DNA of 64,000 nucleotides, taken from assembly GCA_020638855.1 (NCBI GenBank), contig JACKHT010000006.1, positions 91,046 through 155,045 of the forward strand, in the 5' to 3' direction. This stretch comes from Planctomycetota bacterium. GTDB lineage: Bacteria; Planctomycetota; UBA1135; GCA-002686595. Made by a program: the position numbers and the translations under genes. Below the pieces are notes generated by a model. It worked only from the letters and a program-made list of their open reading frames with translations, was not told the origin of the DNA and searched no databases. Positions 17,735-29,459 of the stretch are shown one piece after another (the first letter of the stretch is position 1; the number at the start of each line of letters is the position of its first letter).

Positions 17735-18724
17735 CTACAACCACTTCAGCTTCCGGAAGGCTGCGAGTTGCAACACGACGATCGCGCACAAGATGCCGAT
17801 GAAGAGCGCAAAGGCGTGTGGGTTTTCGGCGCCGGGGATGCCCCCCACGTTGATCCCGAGCAAACCGGTGAAGAAGCCCAGCGGCAAGAAGATCGCTGCG
17901 ATGATCGACAGGACGTACATGCGCTTGTTCATCTGATCGGATAGCCGGTTGACCAGTTCCTCTTGGGTGACGACTGCTCGGTCGCGGACGGCCTCCAGAT
18001 CTTCGAGGTTGCGGATGAGGTGGTCACCGACTTCGCGCAGGTGCGCTCGGTCACGCTCCTCCAGCCACGAAACCTTCTCCAATTGCAAGCGAAGGAGAGC
18101 TTCGCGCTGGGGGGCGAGAAACTTGCGAAGACCAATGGTTTGCCGGCGCAGGGCGGAGAGCTGCGAGCGAAGGTCATAGCTTTCCGCGTCGAGGACCGCT
18201 TCTTCGAGCTCGGCCATGCGCTCTTCGGTTTGTTCGACCACGTCACCCACCCGAGAGGTCAGTTTGTCACAGAGTTCGATCAGGAAATCGGGGCAATCGA
18301 CGGGACCTTTGCCCAGATGCAGTTCCTCCACCAAGTCGCGCACCGAGTACAGCACGCGGCGGCGGGTCGTGATGATGCGCTGACCGTCGATCCACAGGCG
18401 CAGCGCCACCATGTCTTCGGGCTCCGACCCGGGGTTGCGGTTGGCGCCGCGTAGCGAGATCAACAGTCCATCACCGATCGGGGTCACCCGCGGCCGAGTG
18501 TCCTCCGCGATCAGGGCTTCGGCGACGAGCTCATCGAGCCCACTTTCTTCGGCCAACCACTGTTGCGAATGGGCATCGGAATAATCCAAGTGAAGCCACA
18601 GCACCCCGGCTTCCGGTTGCCACTGGCGCACCCCTTCCCAATCCAACTCCTTGGCGGCACCTTGGCCATCGAGCCGGAGGGCATGGATCAAACCTTGTTG
18701 GCTCGGGGCGGGGTCTTGGGACAT
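17735..18724 (-). CDS. zntB: zinc transporter ZntB / CorA family
   Basis: A 329-residue CorA-superfamily metal transporter. The large cytoplasmic N-terminal domain (1-265) ends in long helices (LIRNLEDLEAVRDRAVVTQE). Two membrane helices close the protein (YVLSIIAAIFLPLGFFTGLL and FALFIGILCAIVVLQLAAF). Between them the selectivity loop reads GINVGGIPG, the form found in ZntB, where classical CorA has GMN. The basic C-terminus RKLKWL is also typical. ZntB proteins move zinc and possibly other divalent ions. Direction of transport cannot be told from sequence. Confidence 0.85.
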   Translation of the reverse strand: MSQDPAPSQQGLIHALRLDGQGAAKELDWEGVRQWQPEAGVLWLHLDYSDAHSQQWLAEESGLDELVAEALIAEDTRPRVTPIGDGLLISLRGANRNPGSEPEDMVALRLWIDGQRIITTRRRVLYSVRDLVEELHLGKGPVDCPDFLIELCDKLTSRVGDVVEQTEERMAELEEAVLDAESYDLRSQLSALRRQTIGLRKFLAPQREALLRLQLEKVSWLEERDRAHLREVGDHLIRNLEDLEAVRDRAVVTQEELVNRLSDQMNKRMYVLSIIAAIFLPLGFFTGLLGINVGGIPGAENPHAFALFIGILCAIVVLQLAAFRKLKWL

Positions 18725-18940
18725 GGGCGATTCCAGCTGGATCGGGGGGGAATGGTAGGCACCTTACGGGGTCCCGCCCGCCAGCCCTAGGCGAGATTCG
18801 GTAGGTCCTTGCCTCGCTCCCGCCCATGCGAATGGCACCTCGCTGGAACGGATGGTGCCCTCGCTTCCGAGTAGGTTGCATGGGCGCCCTCGCCTGTTTG
18901 CTACAAGGTAAGCCCAGCCATCCCCCAGATCATCGATTCC

Positions 18941-19636
18941 ATGACCCCCACCCACTCCGAAAAGCACCGAACCCATCGTGTGGGCTGGCTACGTGCCGCC
19001 GTATTGGGCGCCAACGACGGCATCGTTTCAACCGCCAGTTTGATCCTGGGGGTTGCGGCCGCCGAAGGCACTTCCTCGGCGATCCTCGTGGCTGGAGTCG
19101 CCGGGTTGGTGGCGGGAGCCATGTCGATGGCTGCGGGTGAGTTCGTCTCCGTAAGTTCCCAGGCAGACACCGAGGGCGCGGACTTGGCGCGCGAGCGCAA
19201 AGAGTTGGCGGAAGACCCGATCCACGAAACCGAGGAACTGACCCAGATCTACATGAAGCGTGGGCTGGACCGGGAATTGGCCGGCGCGGTCGCGACCAAG
19301 CTGATGGCATTCGATGCGCTGGGATCCCATGCACGCGACGAACTGGGAATCTCCGAAAGCCTGGCCGCTCGCCCCGTCCAGGCCGCTTTCGCTTCGGCGG
19401 GCACGTTTGCGGTGGGAGCTGCCTTGCCGCTCTTGATTGTGATCTTGGCTCCGGCGGACTCGCTCAAATGGAGCATCCCTGCGAGCGCCCTCGCCTCGTT
19501 GATGCTGCTTGGCGCCATTTCCGGTAAGGCTGGTGGCGCTTCGCCTTGGAAGGCGTCACTCCGGGTGACGTTTTGGGGTGCACTCGCGATGGCCTTGACG
19601 GCGGGTGTCGGTTCGCTCTTCGGCATCCAAGCCTAG
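18941..19636 (+). CDS. VIT1/CCC1-family iron or manganese transporter
   Basis: A 231-residue membrane protein. The first helix region RAAVLGANDGIVSTASLILG and the following VAGLVAGAMSMAAGEFVSVS are the family hallmarks. A cytoplasmic metal-binding helical loop with many acids comes next (AEDPIHETEELTQIY), then three more hydrophobic helices. Family members move Fe(II) or Mn(II) out of the cytosol. The start ATG 18941 is well supported. Its TAG stop (19634-19636) overlaps the stop of the convergent pseudogene by two bases. It is divergent from the zinc transporter gene. Confidence 0.88.
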   Translation: MTPTHSEKHRTHRVGWLRAAVLGANDGIVSTASLILGVAAAEGTSSAILVAGVAGLVAGAMSMAAGEFVSVSSQADTEGADLARERKELAEDPIHETEELTQIYMKRGLDRELAGAVATKLMAFDALGSHARDELGISESLAARPVQAAFASAGTFAVGAALPLLIVILAPADSLKWSIPASALASLMLLGAISGKAGGASPWKASLRVTFWGALAMALTAGVGSLFGIQA

Positions 19637-20142
19637 GGATACAGAAGCTCGGGCCGGGCGGAAGCCGGGCGGCAATCTGCGAAGGAATCGGGGCGAGAAT
19701 CGCGCTCGCCCTCCAACCCGGCAATCGGTTGGCGCAGTTGGCGGTTCTCTTCGGCCAACCCCGGGGCAAGCTCATTCGATGCGGGGCGGGGCTTCCGACC
19801 TGGACGAAGGACGTGAACTCCGGTCAAGTACACACCCAAGAAGTGCAAGGTCTTGACAGAGGCCGACCGTACATCTCCATGGAGGTTCCAGTATTCGATC
19901 GCGTAGATCCGATCGGACTTGATTACCGAACCAACCCTTGCCAAAGGGTGTCCACTTCTTGTTGAGCAAGACCCCGCGGCGATTCCGAATCGACGCTTCG
20001 ATCCTGGCGGAATCCAAACTGCCAGCCACAAAGCGCAGAAGCACCCCAAGCGAGGTCAGGGTGAGGAGGAACCAGAAGTTGTCCTTGGCGGAAAGGGCAT
20101 CCCTCGCTTTGGGGCATCCATTCGAAGCTCATCGATGTCCAT
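19633..20142 (-). pseudogene. small membrane/coiled-coil protein gene broken by two frameshifts
   Basis: Reading the minus strand from ATG 20142, three frames must be joined to give one coherent protein. Frame 1 gives MDIDELRMDAPK. A shift near 20105-20122 leads to ARDALSAKDNFWFLLTLTSL, GVLLRFVAG and WTPFGKGWFG. A second shift near 19922-19926 leads to IKSDRIYAIEYWNLHGDV, KTLHFLGVYLTG and a charged coiled-coil-like tail (LAEENRQLRQPIAGLEGERD). The joined product would be about 168 residues with one membrane helix. Either the gene has decayed or the assembly contains two indels. Family not named with certainty. Confidence 0.55.
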
Positions 20143-20348
20143 AGGGGAAGCGATGGGGCTCCGCTTGGGTCCTTGGTGGGCCCCGGGGACAGGGTAGGCC
20201 AGACCCGGTGCACCAATCATAGACGCAGGCCACACCCGCCATAACTTTTGACGGCCCCCTACCATAAGCCCAGGTTATGCTGCGATTGTCGCGACCAACC
20301 TCGCCCCCCAATGGGCCCGGTTGAACGCCCTCAACCTTCCATCTGCCC

Positions 20349-21542
20349 ATGAACCCCTGCGGCGGCCTGGTCCCGCCCCAAAGCCACATGAACACGCTGA
20401 CTGATTCCGAAGAGTGCCCCCTGCCCCTCCCGGCCGTGACCTCCCACCAACCTGCCCGCACCTACCCGCTCGGCCGCCCGGCGACGCTGTTGGGCGTGAT
20501 GGCGCTGGTGGGGATGGCACTGCCCAACCAAGCCTCGGCCCAAGGCTGCATCGCGGGGCGGGCCAGTTCCCCCATGCTGGGAGCCGAAACGAGCGGCTAC
20601 CTGCCGGAAGGTGGCTTTGAATTCTCGCTCAACTACCGCTACCTGAAGTCGTTCCGCCACTTCGTGGGCACCACCGAGCAGGTCCAACGCTATGAGGAAG
20701 GCAGTCAAGTCATCAACCACGTGCACTTGATGGACCTCGGTTTGACCTATGGCCTGGACGAGCAAGACTCGATCAGCATCAACATCCCCTTCCTGGCAGC
20801 GGAACGGTCCCAAGCCATTCGAGTCGATGGCGACTACATCGATGAGCGCAACGAAACCAGTGCCCGGGGCATGGGTGACCTGCGAGTGACCTACCGCCGC
20901 TGGTTGATGGAGACCAAGAGCCACCCGGACACCAACGTACAGGTCGGCCTAGGCATCAAACTACCCACCGGCTCCCCCAACGAAGTGGCGGTCTTCCGCG
21001 TGGACGACGGCATGGGAGGTACCGAGCCGGTGGTCCGGACGGCCGACCAATCGATCCAACCTGGCGATGGGGGCTTCGGCTTCCTGATCGACGTGAACGC
21101 GTTCACCACCATGGGAGCCTTCACGCCCTACGCCAGCGGTTCGTACCTGTTCAACCCGGAGGGTACCAACGGCGTGCAAACCTTCCGCAGTCGGGCCAGC
21201 GAGGCCATCATGTCGATCGCCGATCAGTACTCGGCCCGCGCCGGGGTGAACTACTCGTTCGAGAGCCTGCCGAACTTGACTGTAGGCTTGGGTGGCCGCA
21301 TCGACGGGGTGCCGGTCCACGACCTGCTCGGAGATAGCTCGGGCTTCCGCCGTCCGGGCTACGCGGTCGCGGTAGAACCCTCGCTGGCCTACACCAGCGG
21401 GCGCCACACTTTCACCATGAGCGTTCCGTGGTCGGTTCAGCGCAACCGGCAGCAAAGTGTCACCGACAAGATCGACGATCGCCATGGCGACGCAGCATTT
21501 GCCGATTGGATGCTGCTCTTGGGCTGGACAGTTCGATTCTAG
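20349..21542 (+). CDS. outer-membrane beta-barrel protein (transporter-like)
   Basis: A 397-residue exported protein. A long N-terminal region precedes the signal-peptide core LLGVMALVGMALPNQASAQ, so ATG 20388 is an alternative start. The mature chain consists of amphipathic strands ending in aromatic residues, such as EFSLNYRYLKSFRHFVG, TNVQVGLGIKLPTG and TVGLGGRIDGVPV, and the protein ends in Phe (LLLGWTVRF), the usual outer-membrane insertion signal. This resembles the large group of phenol-degradation-associated MetA-type barrels. No substrate can be assigned. The convergent LysR gene lies 25 bp away. Confidence 0.75.
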   Translation: MNPCGGLVPPQSHMNTLTDSEECPLPLPAVTSHQPARTYPLGRPATLLGVMALVGMALPNQASAQGCIAGRASSPMLGAETSGYLPEGGFEFSLNYRYLKSFRHFVGTTEQVQRYEEGSQVINHVHLMDLGLTYGLDEQDSISINIPFLAAERSQAIRVDGDYIDERNETSARGMGDLRVTYRRWLMETKSHPDTNVQVGLGIKLPTGSPNEVAVFRVDDGMGGTEPVVRTADQSIQPGDGGFGFLIDVNAFTTMGAFTPYASGSYLFNPEGTNGVQTFRSRASEAIMSIADQYSARAGVNYSFESLPNLTVGLGGRIDGVPVHDLLGDSSGFRRPGYAVAVEPSLAYTSGRHTFTMSVPWSVQRNRQQSVTDKIDDRHGDAAFADWMLLLGWTVRF

Positions 21543-21567
21543 GAGAGAAGCCCCAACGCCTCGGCCA

Positions 21568-22551
21568 TCAACCCTGCTTGGGTTGCTTGCCGGGGCGTCG
21601 GGCTGCCGATGGCTTGGCTTTGGGCTTGGGCTTGGTCTTCGACTGTGGCTGGGCCCCAACGGCTTCACGCAGGTAGTCGCTGAATACCTTGGCGGGAGCG
21701 CTGTCAACTTCGTTGGCGGGTCGGATGATGCCAAACTCGAATTGGCAGCCCCAACCGTCCAGGGGAACGGCCCTCAGATTCAAGTTGTGGCGACCTTCGA
21801 GCACGACCTTGGGCATCAAAGTGCACAAACCGCCCTCCGCCACCGTCGCAAGCAAGGCTTCGACCGTGTCAACTTCCAGAGCAATCTTGGGGATGACGCG
21901 TGCTCGGCGGAAGGCGGCGTTGGACTCTTGCCGCAACACGTAGCTTTCCGGGAGCACCACCAGCCGCTCTTCGCCCACCTGGGCGGCGGTGACGCTGCGC
22001 TTGTGTGCAAATGCGCCATCGGGTGGGGTCAAAAGGACCAATTCGTCGGTCCGTAGAACCTCGTATTGGAGGTTGGGAGAAGCGTGCGAGAGGATGCCCA
22101 CACCCAAGTCGCAGCGTCCGTTCTCGACGTGAATCTCCAAATCGTCCGCAGACTCTTCGAAGAGCGTGATGGCCATTCCCGGATGTTCGCGCGCGATACG
22201 GCCCAGGACAGGAGGGATCCAAGGAACGTTGAGCGGGGGGATGACCACCATCGAAAGATGGCCCGCCGCCAAGTCTTCCGTGTCTTGAACGGCTTGGCAG
22301 GCGTCGTTGAGTTTTTGCAAAACCAACGCCGCGCGCTCGCGAAACGAACGCCCGGCAGGGGTGAGCGCGACGCGGGGCCCAAGACGGCTGAAGAGTTGGG
22401 CTCCGACAGCGGCCTCGAGTTCCTTGACCTGAATCGAAACGCTGGGTTGGGTGATGCTCAGTCGTTCCGCGGCTCGGGTGAAGTTCTCGGTTTCCGCAAC
22501 CACCAAAAAGGTTCTTAGGTGGCGCAGTTCGATGTGGGAGGCATCTCTCAT
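21568..22551 (-). CDS. LysR-family transcriptional regulator
   Basis: A 327-residue regulator. Residues 8-67 form the winged helix-turn-helix (LRHLRTFLVVAETENFTRAA, then LSITQPSVSIQVKELEAAVG and LFSRLGPRVALTPAG). A periplasmic-binding-like effector domain runs from about 95 to 300. The last 25 residues are a Lys/Pro-rich tail (SKTKPKPKAKPSAARRPGK) that is not usual in the family and could add DNA affinity. ATG 22551 is chosen; the longer frame to 22704 is improbable. The start codon lies within a 14-bp direct repeat. No obvious target operon is adjacent; the divergent lipoprotein gene is a candidate. Confidence 0.9.
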   Translation of the reverse strand: MRDASHIELRHLRTFLVVAETENFTRAAERLSITQPSVSIQVKELEAAVGAQLFSRLGPRVALTPAGRSFRERAALVLQKLNDACQAVQDTEDLAAGHLSMVVIPPLNVPWIPPVLGRIAREHPGMAITLFEESADDLEIHVENGRCDLGVGILSHASPNLQYEVLRTDELVLLTPPDGAFAHKRSVTAAQVGEERLVVLPESYVLRQESNAAFRRARVIPKIALEVDTVEALLATVAEGGLCTLMPKVVLEGRHNLNLRAVPLDGWGCQFEFGIIRPANEVDSAPAKVFSDYLREAVGAQPQSKTKPKPKAKPSAARRPGKQPKQG

Positions 22552-22569
22552 GAAACATCTCTCATGAAA
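22542..22569. repeat. 14-bp direct repeat over the lysR-type start codon
   Basis: Two perfect tandem copies of CATCTCTCATGAAA cover the start of the regulator gene. The duplication also doubles a CATGAGAG-type half site, so it could be either a slippage event or part of an autoregulatory operator. Confidence 0.7.
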
Positions 22570-22702
22570 CAGGGAAGAGCTGAGCTCTCCGCTCAGATGG
22601 GTACGAATCGGGGGATCCCGTTCCTGCCAGGATCTTGGCTGGAACGGGCCCATGGTAGCATTCCAAGCTCCACCTACCGCGCCCCTCGAACCCCATACCC
22701 TC

Positions 22703-22744
22703 AACTGGATTGGGAAACTGGATTGGGAGACCCAACTGGATTGG
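22703..22744. repeat. 13-bp tandem repeat
   Basis: AACTGGATTGGGA occurs twice in tandem (22703-22728), and a third partial copy AACTGGATTGG follows after five bases. It lies in the divergent gap between the LysR gene and the lipoprotein gene. Confidence 0.75.
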
Positions 22745-22913
22745 TAAAACGGATGAGTCGCGTGGATTGGGCTATCGACCCCGACAGAGGGTTCCCAGAT
22801 AGGTCCTTTGGACCGAAAGCGCGCCGATGGGGGTACAATTCAGGGGTCGTGGCCAACATTTGGCGCCCGGCAGCGTTTTGTTTGTGCCCGCACCTCTGCT
22901 GGCCCCATCCACC

Positions 22914-23645
22914 ATGCGGTTCCAACCTTTCACCCCTTGGCTTCCTTGGTTTTGCGCACTCGTGGTCGGGTGTGCTCGCCCTGCCTCCACAGACCTGGAA
23001 TTGGGGGGCGATGCGCGCCCGTCGCCTACGCCGAACCTGGAAATCCAAGTTGAGGCTCAACCCGCTGCGTTGGTTGCCCCCGAAGGTGAACCGGTTCGCG
23101 TCGATCGCTCCTTCGCAGCAAAAACCAAGGAGCCCATCGTGCTAGGTCCTTCCGAGCCGGAAACCTGGCCGGATCTCGCCTGCAACGACTTGGCCCGGTT
23201 GGCCCAGCGAGTCCAGGGTCCACTGTACTTGGAAGGCTACCTGGCAAAACAGGATGCCACCGAGGAAGAGCTCTTGCGCTTCCACCTGGGCCGCTCGATG
23301 CGAGATGTTCACCGCCTCGCCAGGGACTTGAATGCCGCGCTGCAAGGGGTGGGCGTCACCCACAACATTTGGGGCGACACCCCCGCCCGGGCAGCCTACG
23401 TAGGCGGCATGGCGGTGGACAAAGACACGATTCCGGGGCTGGAAGTAGAGATGCGCTTCCTGTACGAGGAGTTGGAACGCGCCTGGCAAAACTCGCTGGC
23501 GGGGATCCGGGCCACACCCAAGGCGCTCTGGAACAGCCAATACCTGGGGCAGGATGCCGCTGGCATCGCCTACGCCCAGTGGTACCTAGACCGCGCCCTC
23601 AACAAACAGCGTGGGGAAGAAGGCCTCCAGGGCGTGTTGATGTGA
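22914..23645 (+). CDS. lipoprotein of unknown function, 3' end possibly frameshifted
   Basis: A 243-residue predicted lipoprotein starting at ATG 22914. A hydrophobic segment (PWLPWFCALVVGC) ends in the lipobox Cys. A Pro-rich linker follows, then a helical domain (LARLAQRVQGPLYLEGYLA, LLRFHLGRSMRDVHRLARDL, LEVEMRFLYEELERAWQNSL). The annotated stop is TGA 23643-23645, but coding-like text continues to about 23800 in a neighbouring frame and then in the original frame (LDLEAERAWVGRRAAWW), so the true gene may be longer. I do not recognise the family. Confidence 0.6.
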   Translation: MRFQPFTPWLPWFCALVVGCARPASTDLELGGDARPSPTPNLEIQVEAQPAALVAPEGEPVRVDRSFAAKTKEPIVLGPSEPETWPDLACNDLARLAQRVQGPLYLEGYLAKQDATEEELLRFHLGRSMRDVHRLARDLNAALQGVGVTHNIWGDTPARAAYVGGMAVDKDTIPGLEVEMRFLYEELERAWQNSLAGIRATPKALWNSQYLGQDAAGIAYAQWYLDRALNKQRGEEGLQGVLM

Positions 23646-23853
23646 AGCGGACCCAACTCGAGCTCGGAGAGCTCGACAGCACCGGGGTTCAAGGTTCCGA
23701 GTCAGTTGATCCTAGACCTGGAGGCCGAAAGGGCCTGGGTCGGACGGCGCGCCGCATGGTGGGATCGCCAAAGGGAACTGGCTCGGTCCCATGACCTGAG
23801 CCAGCCCATCTTGGCTTGCCAAATGGTTCCGGAGAACGCCCCCGCGGGCTCGC

Positions 23854-26097
<2,244 letters not shown>

Positions 26098-26276
26098 GGT
26101 GCGAGCTTGGGTTGGGGGCTGGAGCCCCGTATGCAGGAGGGCGTCGAGGATAGGTATCGGCCCCCCTGGGGGCCACCCCCCGGACCGCCCGGAAGGCCAA
26201 AAACCGACGCGGGCGCGCATCCCCGAAGGAATCCGCGCCCGCGCTCGATGCCCCCCACCGGGCTTCGGTCGGCCGT

Positions 26277-27443
26277 TTAGAACTGTACGGTCAAACCATT
26301 CGAGAAGTTCGACTGACCCGCCGCCTCCCGGTACCAAAGCTGGAAGTGCCAGGTCTCGCCGGCCTGGATGGTTCCCCCAATGGTCGGCAAGGCCGAAGGA
26401 ACGTCGAAACCCGAACCTACCGCAGAGCTACCTACGAGGTTTTGGAAGATTCCCGCCCCATCGAATTGACCGACCGAATTGCCACCCCCACCCACGCCGT
26501 TGTAGCGCCCGAATTGGTTCCCGGCGGTGAGCGCTAGGCACAGTCTCCCTTGGCTCAGCGGAGTTCCCGGATCAGCCGACCCGGTGCCCACCAGGAAGTA
26601 GCCAAACTGGGTGGAGGGACCTTGGGAGCACTCCAGGTGCAGGCCCGAACCCGAACCGCTATTCAGATTCCCGGTCATTTGAGCCGGCAGACCCGTGGAA
26701 TTGACGTTGGCCGGATCGCAGAAGGTGCTGATCGCGAAGACCCCCCCGCTGACGCTTTCTAGTGCGTTGGCCAAGAGCGTCGTGCCGTCGGTCGTCGAGT
26801 TCCAATAGCCAGCGCTGCAGTCGCTGGACGGCGGGAAGAAGCCCAAATCCACCCGCCCCGGCATGGTCCCGGCTGCGGCCAAAATCTTGCCATCGGCCCA
26901 CTGCGCAAGGACCGAGCCCTGGATCAAGGTGGTCGTGTTCGGCCGGTAGGCATTGTTCGCGGAGATGGCCGCGACTCCCGCCATGACCGGGTGCCCAGGC
27001 TGCAAAACGGTGCCGAGCGATGAGCTCGTGGAGGTCGTTCCGCTTTGGCTCTGGATGATCTCATAACCACCGGTGATCCAGCGTCCTTCCAAATACCGGT
27101 TCGTGGTGGTCGTACTCGCGGTGAACATAGCGACGACCACCCCACCGCCCGCATCGACGTAGTCCGCCATGACGTCGCCCAGGGCGTTGGAGTCTTGGAA
27201 GCTATTGTTCGACCAAACGAGCACCGCTTGGTACGCCAACAAATCGTTCAGAGTCGGTGTGGCCGTCTTGACGTCGACCACGTCCACCGAGGCAAAGCGT
27301 CCGGTTGCCAGCAGTTTGGTTTGGACGTCGTTGATGTTGCAGGCCGTCGTGTAACCAGCCGCCAAGGCAATGTCCGGCAATTGCGCGGAAGCAAAGGAGC
27401 ACGAGAAGGCAAACAGGGCAAAAAGGTAGGTGGTAGTTCGCAT
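26277..27443 (-). CDS. secreted protein with GATase-like domain and FGYFLVG module
   Basis: A 388-residue exported protein with signal peptide MRTTTYLFALFAFSCSFASA. Residues about 25-235 resemble a class I glutamine amidotransferase-like or ThuA-like Rossmann fold (AYQAVLVWSNNSFQD, VMADYVDAGGGVVVAMF, GHPVMAG), without a visible catalytic Cys. The last 150 residues are the same module as in the gene at 3258-4328 (STFCDPANVNSTGLPAQ, FGYFLVGTG, GSGFDVPSALP, AGETWHFQLWYRE). AGGA lies six bases upstream of ATG 27443, one of the few ribosome binding sites in the window. Role unknown; probably extracellular or surface-bound. Confidence 0.75.
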   Translation of the reverse strand: MRTTTYLFALFAFSCSFASAQLPDIALAAGYTTACNINDVQTKLLATGRFASVDVVDVKTATPTLNDLLAYQAVLVWSNNSFQDSNALGDVMADYVDAGGGVVVAMFTASTTTTNRYLEGRWITGGYEIIQSQSGTTSTSSSLGTVLQPGHPVMAGVAAISANNAYRPNTTTLIQGSVLAQWADGKILAAAGTMPGRVDLGFFPPSSDCSAGYWNSTTDGTTLLANALESVSGGVFAISTFCDPANVNSTGLPAQMTGNLNSGSGSGLHLECSQGPSTQFGYFLVGTGSADPGTPLSQGRLCLALTAGNQFGRYNGVGGGGNSVGQFDGAGIFQNLVGSSAVGSGFDVPSALPTIGGTIQAGETWHFQLWYREAAGQSNFSNGLTVQF

Positions 27444-27612
27444 AGAGAATCCTGGTTGCAAGAACGGGTTGGCAAGGCGGTCGCCATTGTACCCCCCCAT
27501 GTCAATCGTGCCCCGAAACCGCGGAAGAAGGCTCGATCTCAACCCATTGCAAACCTTACGGGGACCTCCCAAGCCCCATCCGCTACCAGGCCAAGCGACG
27601 AAACGCCCTGGC

Positions 27613-29280
27613 CTAAAGCGCCTTGTACTCGGGCGACCAGCTGGCCGCCTCCAAGAGCTCCTTCGGAGTTCGATCCGATTGGACGCTGGCCACCCCATCC
27701 TCGATGGCCTGTTCGATCACCGCCAAAGTGACGTTGCGGGTGACCGCTCGCAGTCGGCTTACGCTCGGATAGAGCAAGCCATCCTCAAGCTCGTGCGGAA
27801 GCAACTGCTCGGCCAGCGCTTGAGCGCTGCGGGTGATCATGTTGTCGGTGACCATCTTGGCGCCGCACACCAACGAAGCCATGCCCAGGGCAGGGAAGAT
27901 GAAAACGTTGTTGCCTTGGCCGATGTGCTTGGTTTCTCCATGGAACGTCACCGGCTCGAACGGACTGCCGGTGGCCACAAGGGCTCGGCCCTCGGTCCAC
28001 CGGACCAGGTCGTTGGGCGTGGCTTCCGCGTTGTCGGTCGGATTGGACAGCGGCATGATGATGGGCCGATGCGCAAACCCCGCCATGGCACGCACGATGC
28101 GCTCGGTGAAGGCCCCGCCCTGGCCCGATGTTCCGATCAAGACGGTGGCTCGGAAGGCCTCGACCGTGCGCTCTAGGCTACGGTCTTCGCCGATGCCGAG
28201 TTCCTCGGCCCAGGCCGGCGACCAAGCCAACTCGTGCTTGTATGCGTCGGCAAACGAGCCTTGATCGACCAGCACACCGCGGCTGTCCAGGACGCCGATG
28301 TGGCGTTGCAGTTGGTCTTCGGGTACATCGGCCATGCGCAACGCGGCTTTGATTTGGCGTGCAATCCCCAGGCCTGCGGCCCCCGCGCCGTAGATTAGGA
28401 TGCGCTGATCGGTGAGCTTGCGCCCGGCGATGCGCAACCCCGAGTAAACCCCGGCCAAAGTGACCGCCCCGGTGCCTTGGATGTCGTCGTTGAAAGACAG
28501 GATGCGCTCGCGGTAGCGATCGAGAATCCGGAGGGCGTTGTCCTTGCGGAAATCCTCCCACTGCACCAAGGCGAACGGGAACAAAGCCTCGACCGCAACG
28601 ACGAACTCTTCGATGAGTTCGGCGTACTCTTTGCCCTCCAAACGTTTGGCGGGCCACCCCAGATAGGTTCGGCTGCCCAGCAACTTGGGGTTGTTGGTGC
28701 CGAAGTCGAGGCTGATGGGCAGCGTGGTTTCCGGTGCGATGCCCGCACAGGCTGTGTAGAGGGCCAGCTTGCCGATCGAAATCGTCATTCCGCCCGCGCC
28801 CTGGTCTCCCAAACCAAGGATCGACTCGTTGTCGGTAACCACGAGCAATTGGATTTCGCGGGCTCCCAGCGCGGTGGCGATCACTTCGCGCATGCGCCCC
28901 TTGTGGGCCGGGGTGATCCAAAGCCCGCGACCCCGTTGGAACACATCGGAAAACTTCTGCGCCGCTTCGCCGACCGTCGGTGTGTACACGATGGGCATCA
29001 ACTCGCTCAAGTGATCGATGAGAACGCGGTAGAACAAGTATTCGTTCAAGTCTTGCAGCGCCATCAGCTCGCGGTACTTGGCGAGGGGCTCGTGCAGCGA
29101 ACGCAGCGTGTTCTGCACCCGCGCCGATTGCGAAGACTGGTCGCTGACCCCGGCCGGCAGCAGTCCTTCCAACGAAAACCGCTCGCGCTCCTCGTGGGTG
29201 AAAGCACTTCCACGGTTCAAAAGGGGGTCGCGCATGCGCTGCGCACCGACAAGGTAGGGATCGTTCGGCGGGTTGTTCAC
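27613..29280 (-). CDS. maeA: NAD-dependent malic enzyme
   Basis: A 555-residue enzyme that oxidatively decarboxylates malate to pyruvate. Family signatures are present in order: FTHEERERFSLEGLLP, ELMPIVYTPTVGEAAQKFSD (catalytic Tyr region), LDFGTNNPKLL, RILSFNDDIQGTGAVTLAG (divalent metal and substrate) and ILIYGAGAAGLGIARQI (NAD Rossmann loop), then IIMPLSNPTDNAEAT. Length and motifs fit the SfcA/MaeA type rather than the MaeB-phosphotransacetylase fusion. The start is GTG 29280; ATG at residue 16 is an alternative. The upstream gene is divergent. Confidence 0.94.
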   Translation of the reverse strand: MNNPPNDPYLVGAQRMRDPLLNRGSAFTHEERERFSLEGLLPAGVSDQSSQSARVQNTLRSLHEPLAKYRELMALQDLNEYLFYRVLIDHLSELMPIVYTPTVGEAAQKFSDVFQRGRGLWITPAHKGRMREVIATALGAREIQLLVVTDNESILGLGDQGAGGMTISIGKLALYTACAGIAPETTLPISLDFGTNNPKLLGSRTYLGWPAKRLEGKEYAELIEEFVVAVEALFPFALVQWEDFRKDNALRILDRYRERILSFNDDIQGTGAVTLAGVYSGLRIAGRKLTDQRILIYGAGAAGLGIARQIKAALRMADVPEDQLQRHIGVLDSRGVLVDQGSFADAYKHELAWSPAWAEELGIGEDRSLERTVEAFRATVLIGTSGQGGAFTERIVRAMAGFAHRPIIMPLSNPTDNAEATPNDLVRWTEGRALVATGSPFEPVTFHGETKHIGQGNNVFIFPALGMASLVCGAKMVTDNMITRSAQALAEQLLPHELEDGLLYPSVSRLRAVTRNVTLAVIEQAIEDGVASVQSDRTPKELLEAASWSPEYKAL

Positions 29281-29459
29281 GGGATCAGGCTAAGCCACGC
29301 ATGGCGCATTTTCCAAAGAACAACGGCCACGAACCGTTGATCCCGGAAGGATTCCTAACTTCCTGGTGGGCGAGAAATGCGCGCCCGCTGTTTGCTAAGC
29401 TCCGCGGGCTCCCGACCCTCTCACTTGGCCACCTGGCCCAACCTCCATCCGGCCGCCCC

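Noticed and set aside
16179..17789. Minus-strand open frame opposite the propeller gene
   Set aside because: It is an antisense shadow; the plus-strand protein has a signal peptide and family motifs.
26114..26174. Two GC palindromes upstream of the icd gene
   Set aside because: They have two-base loops and no T-tract; a terminator for the minus-strand gene upstream is possible but not supported.
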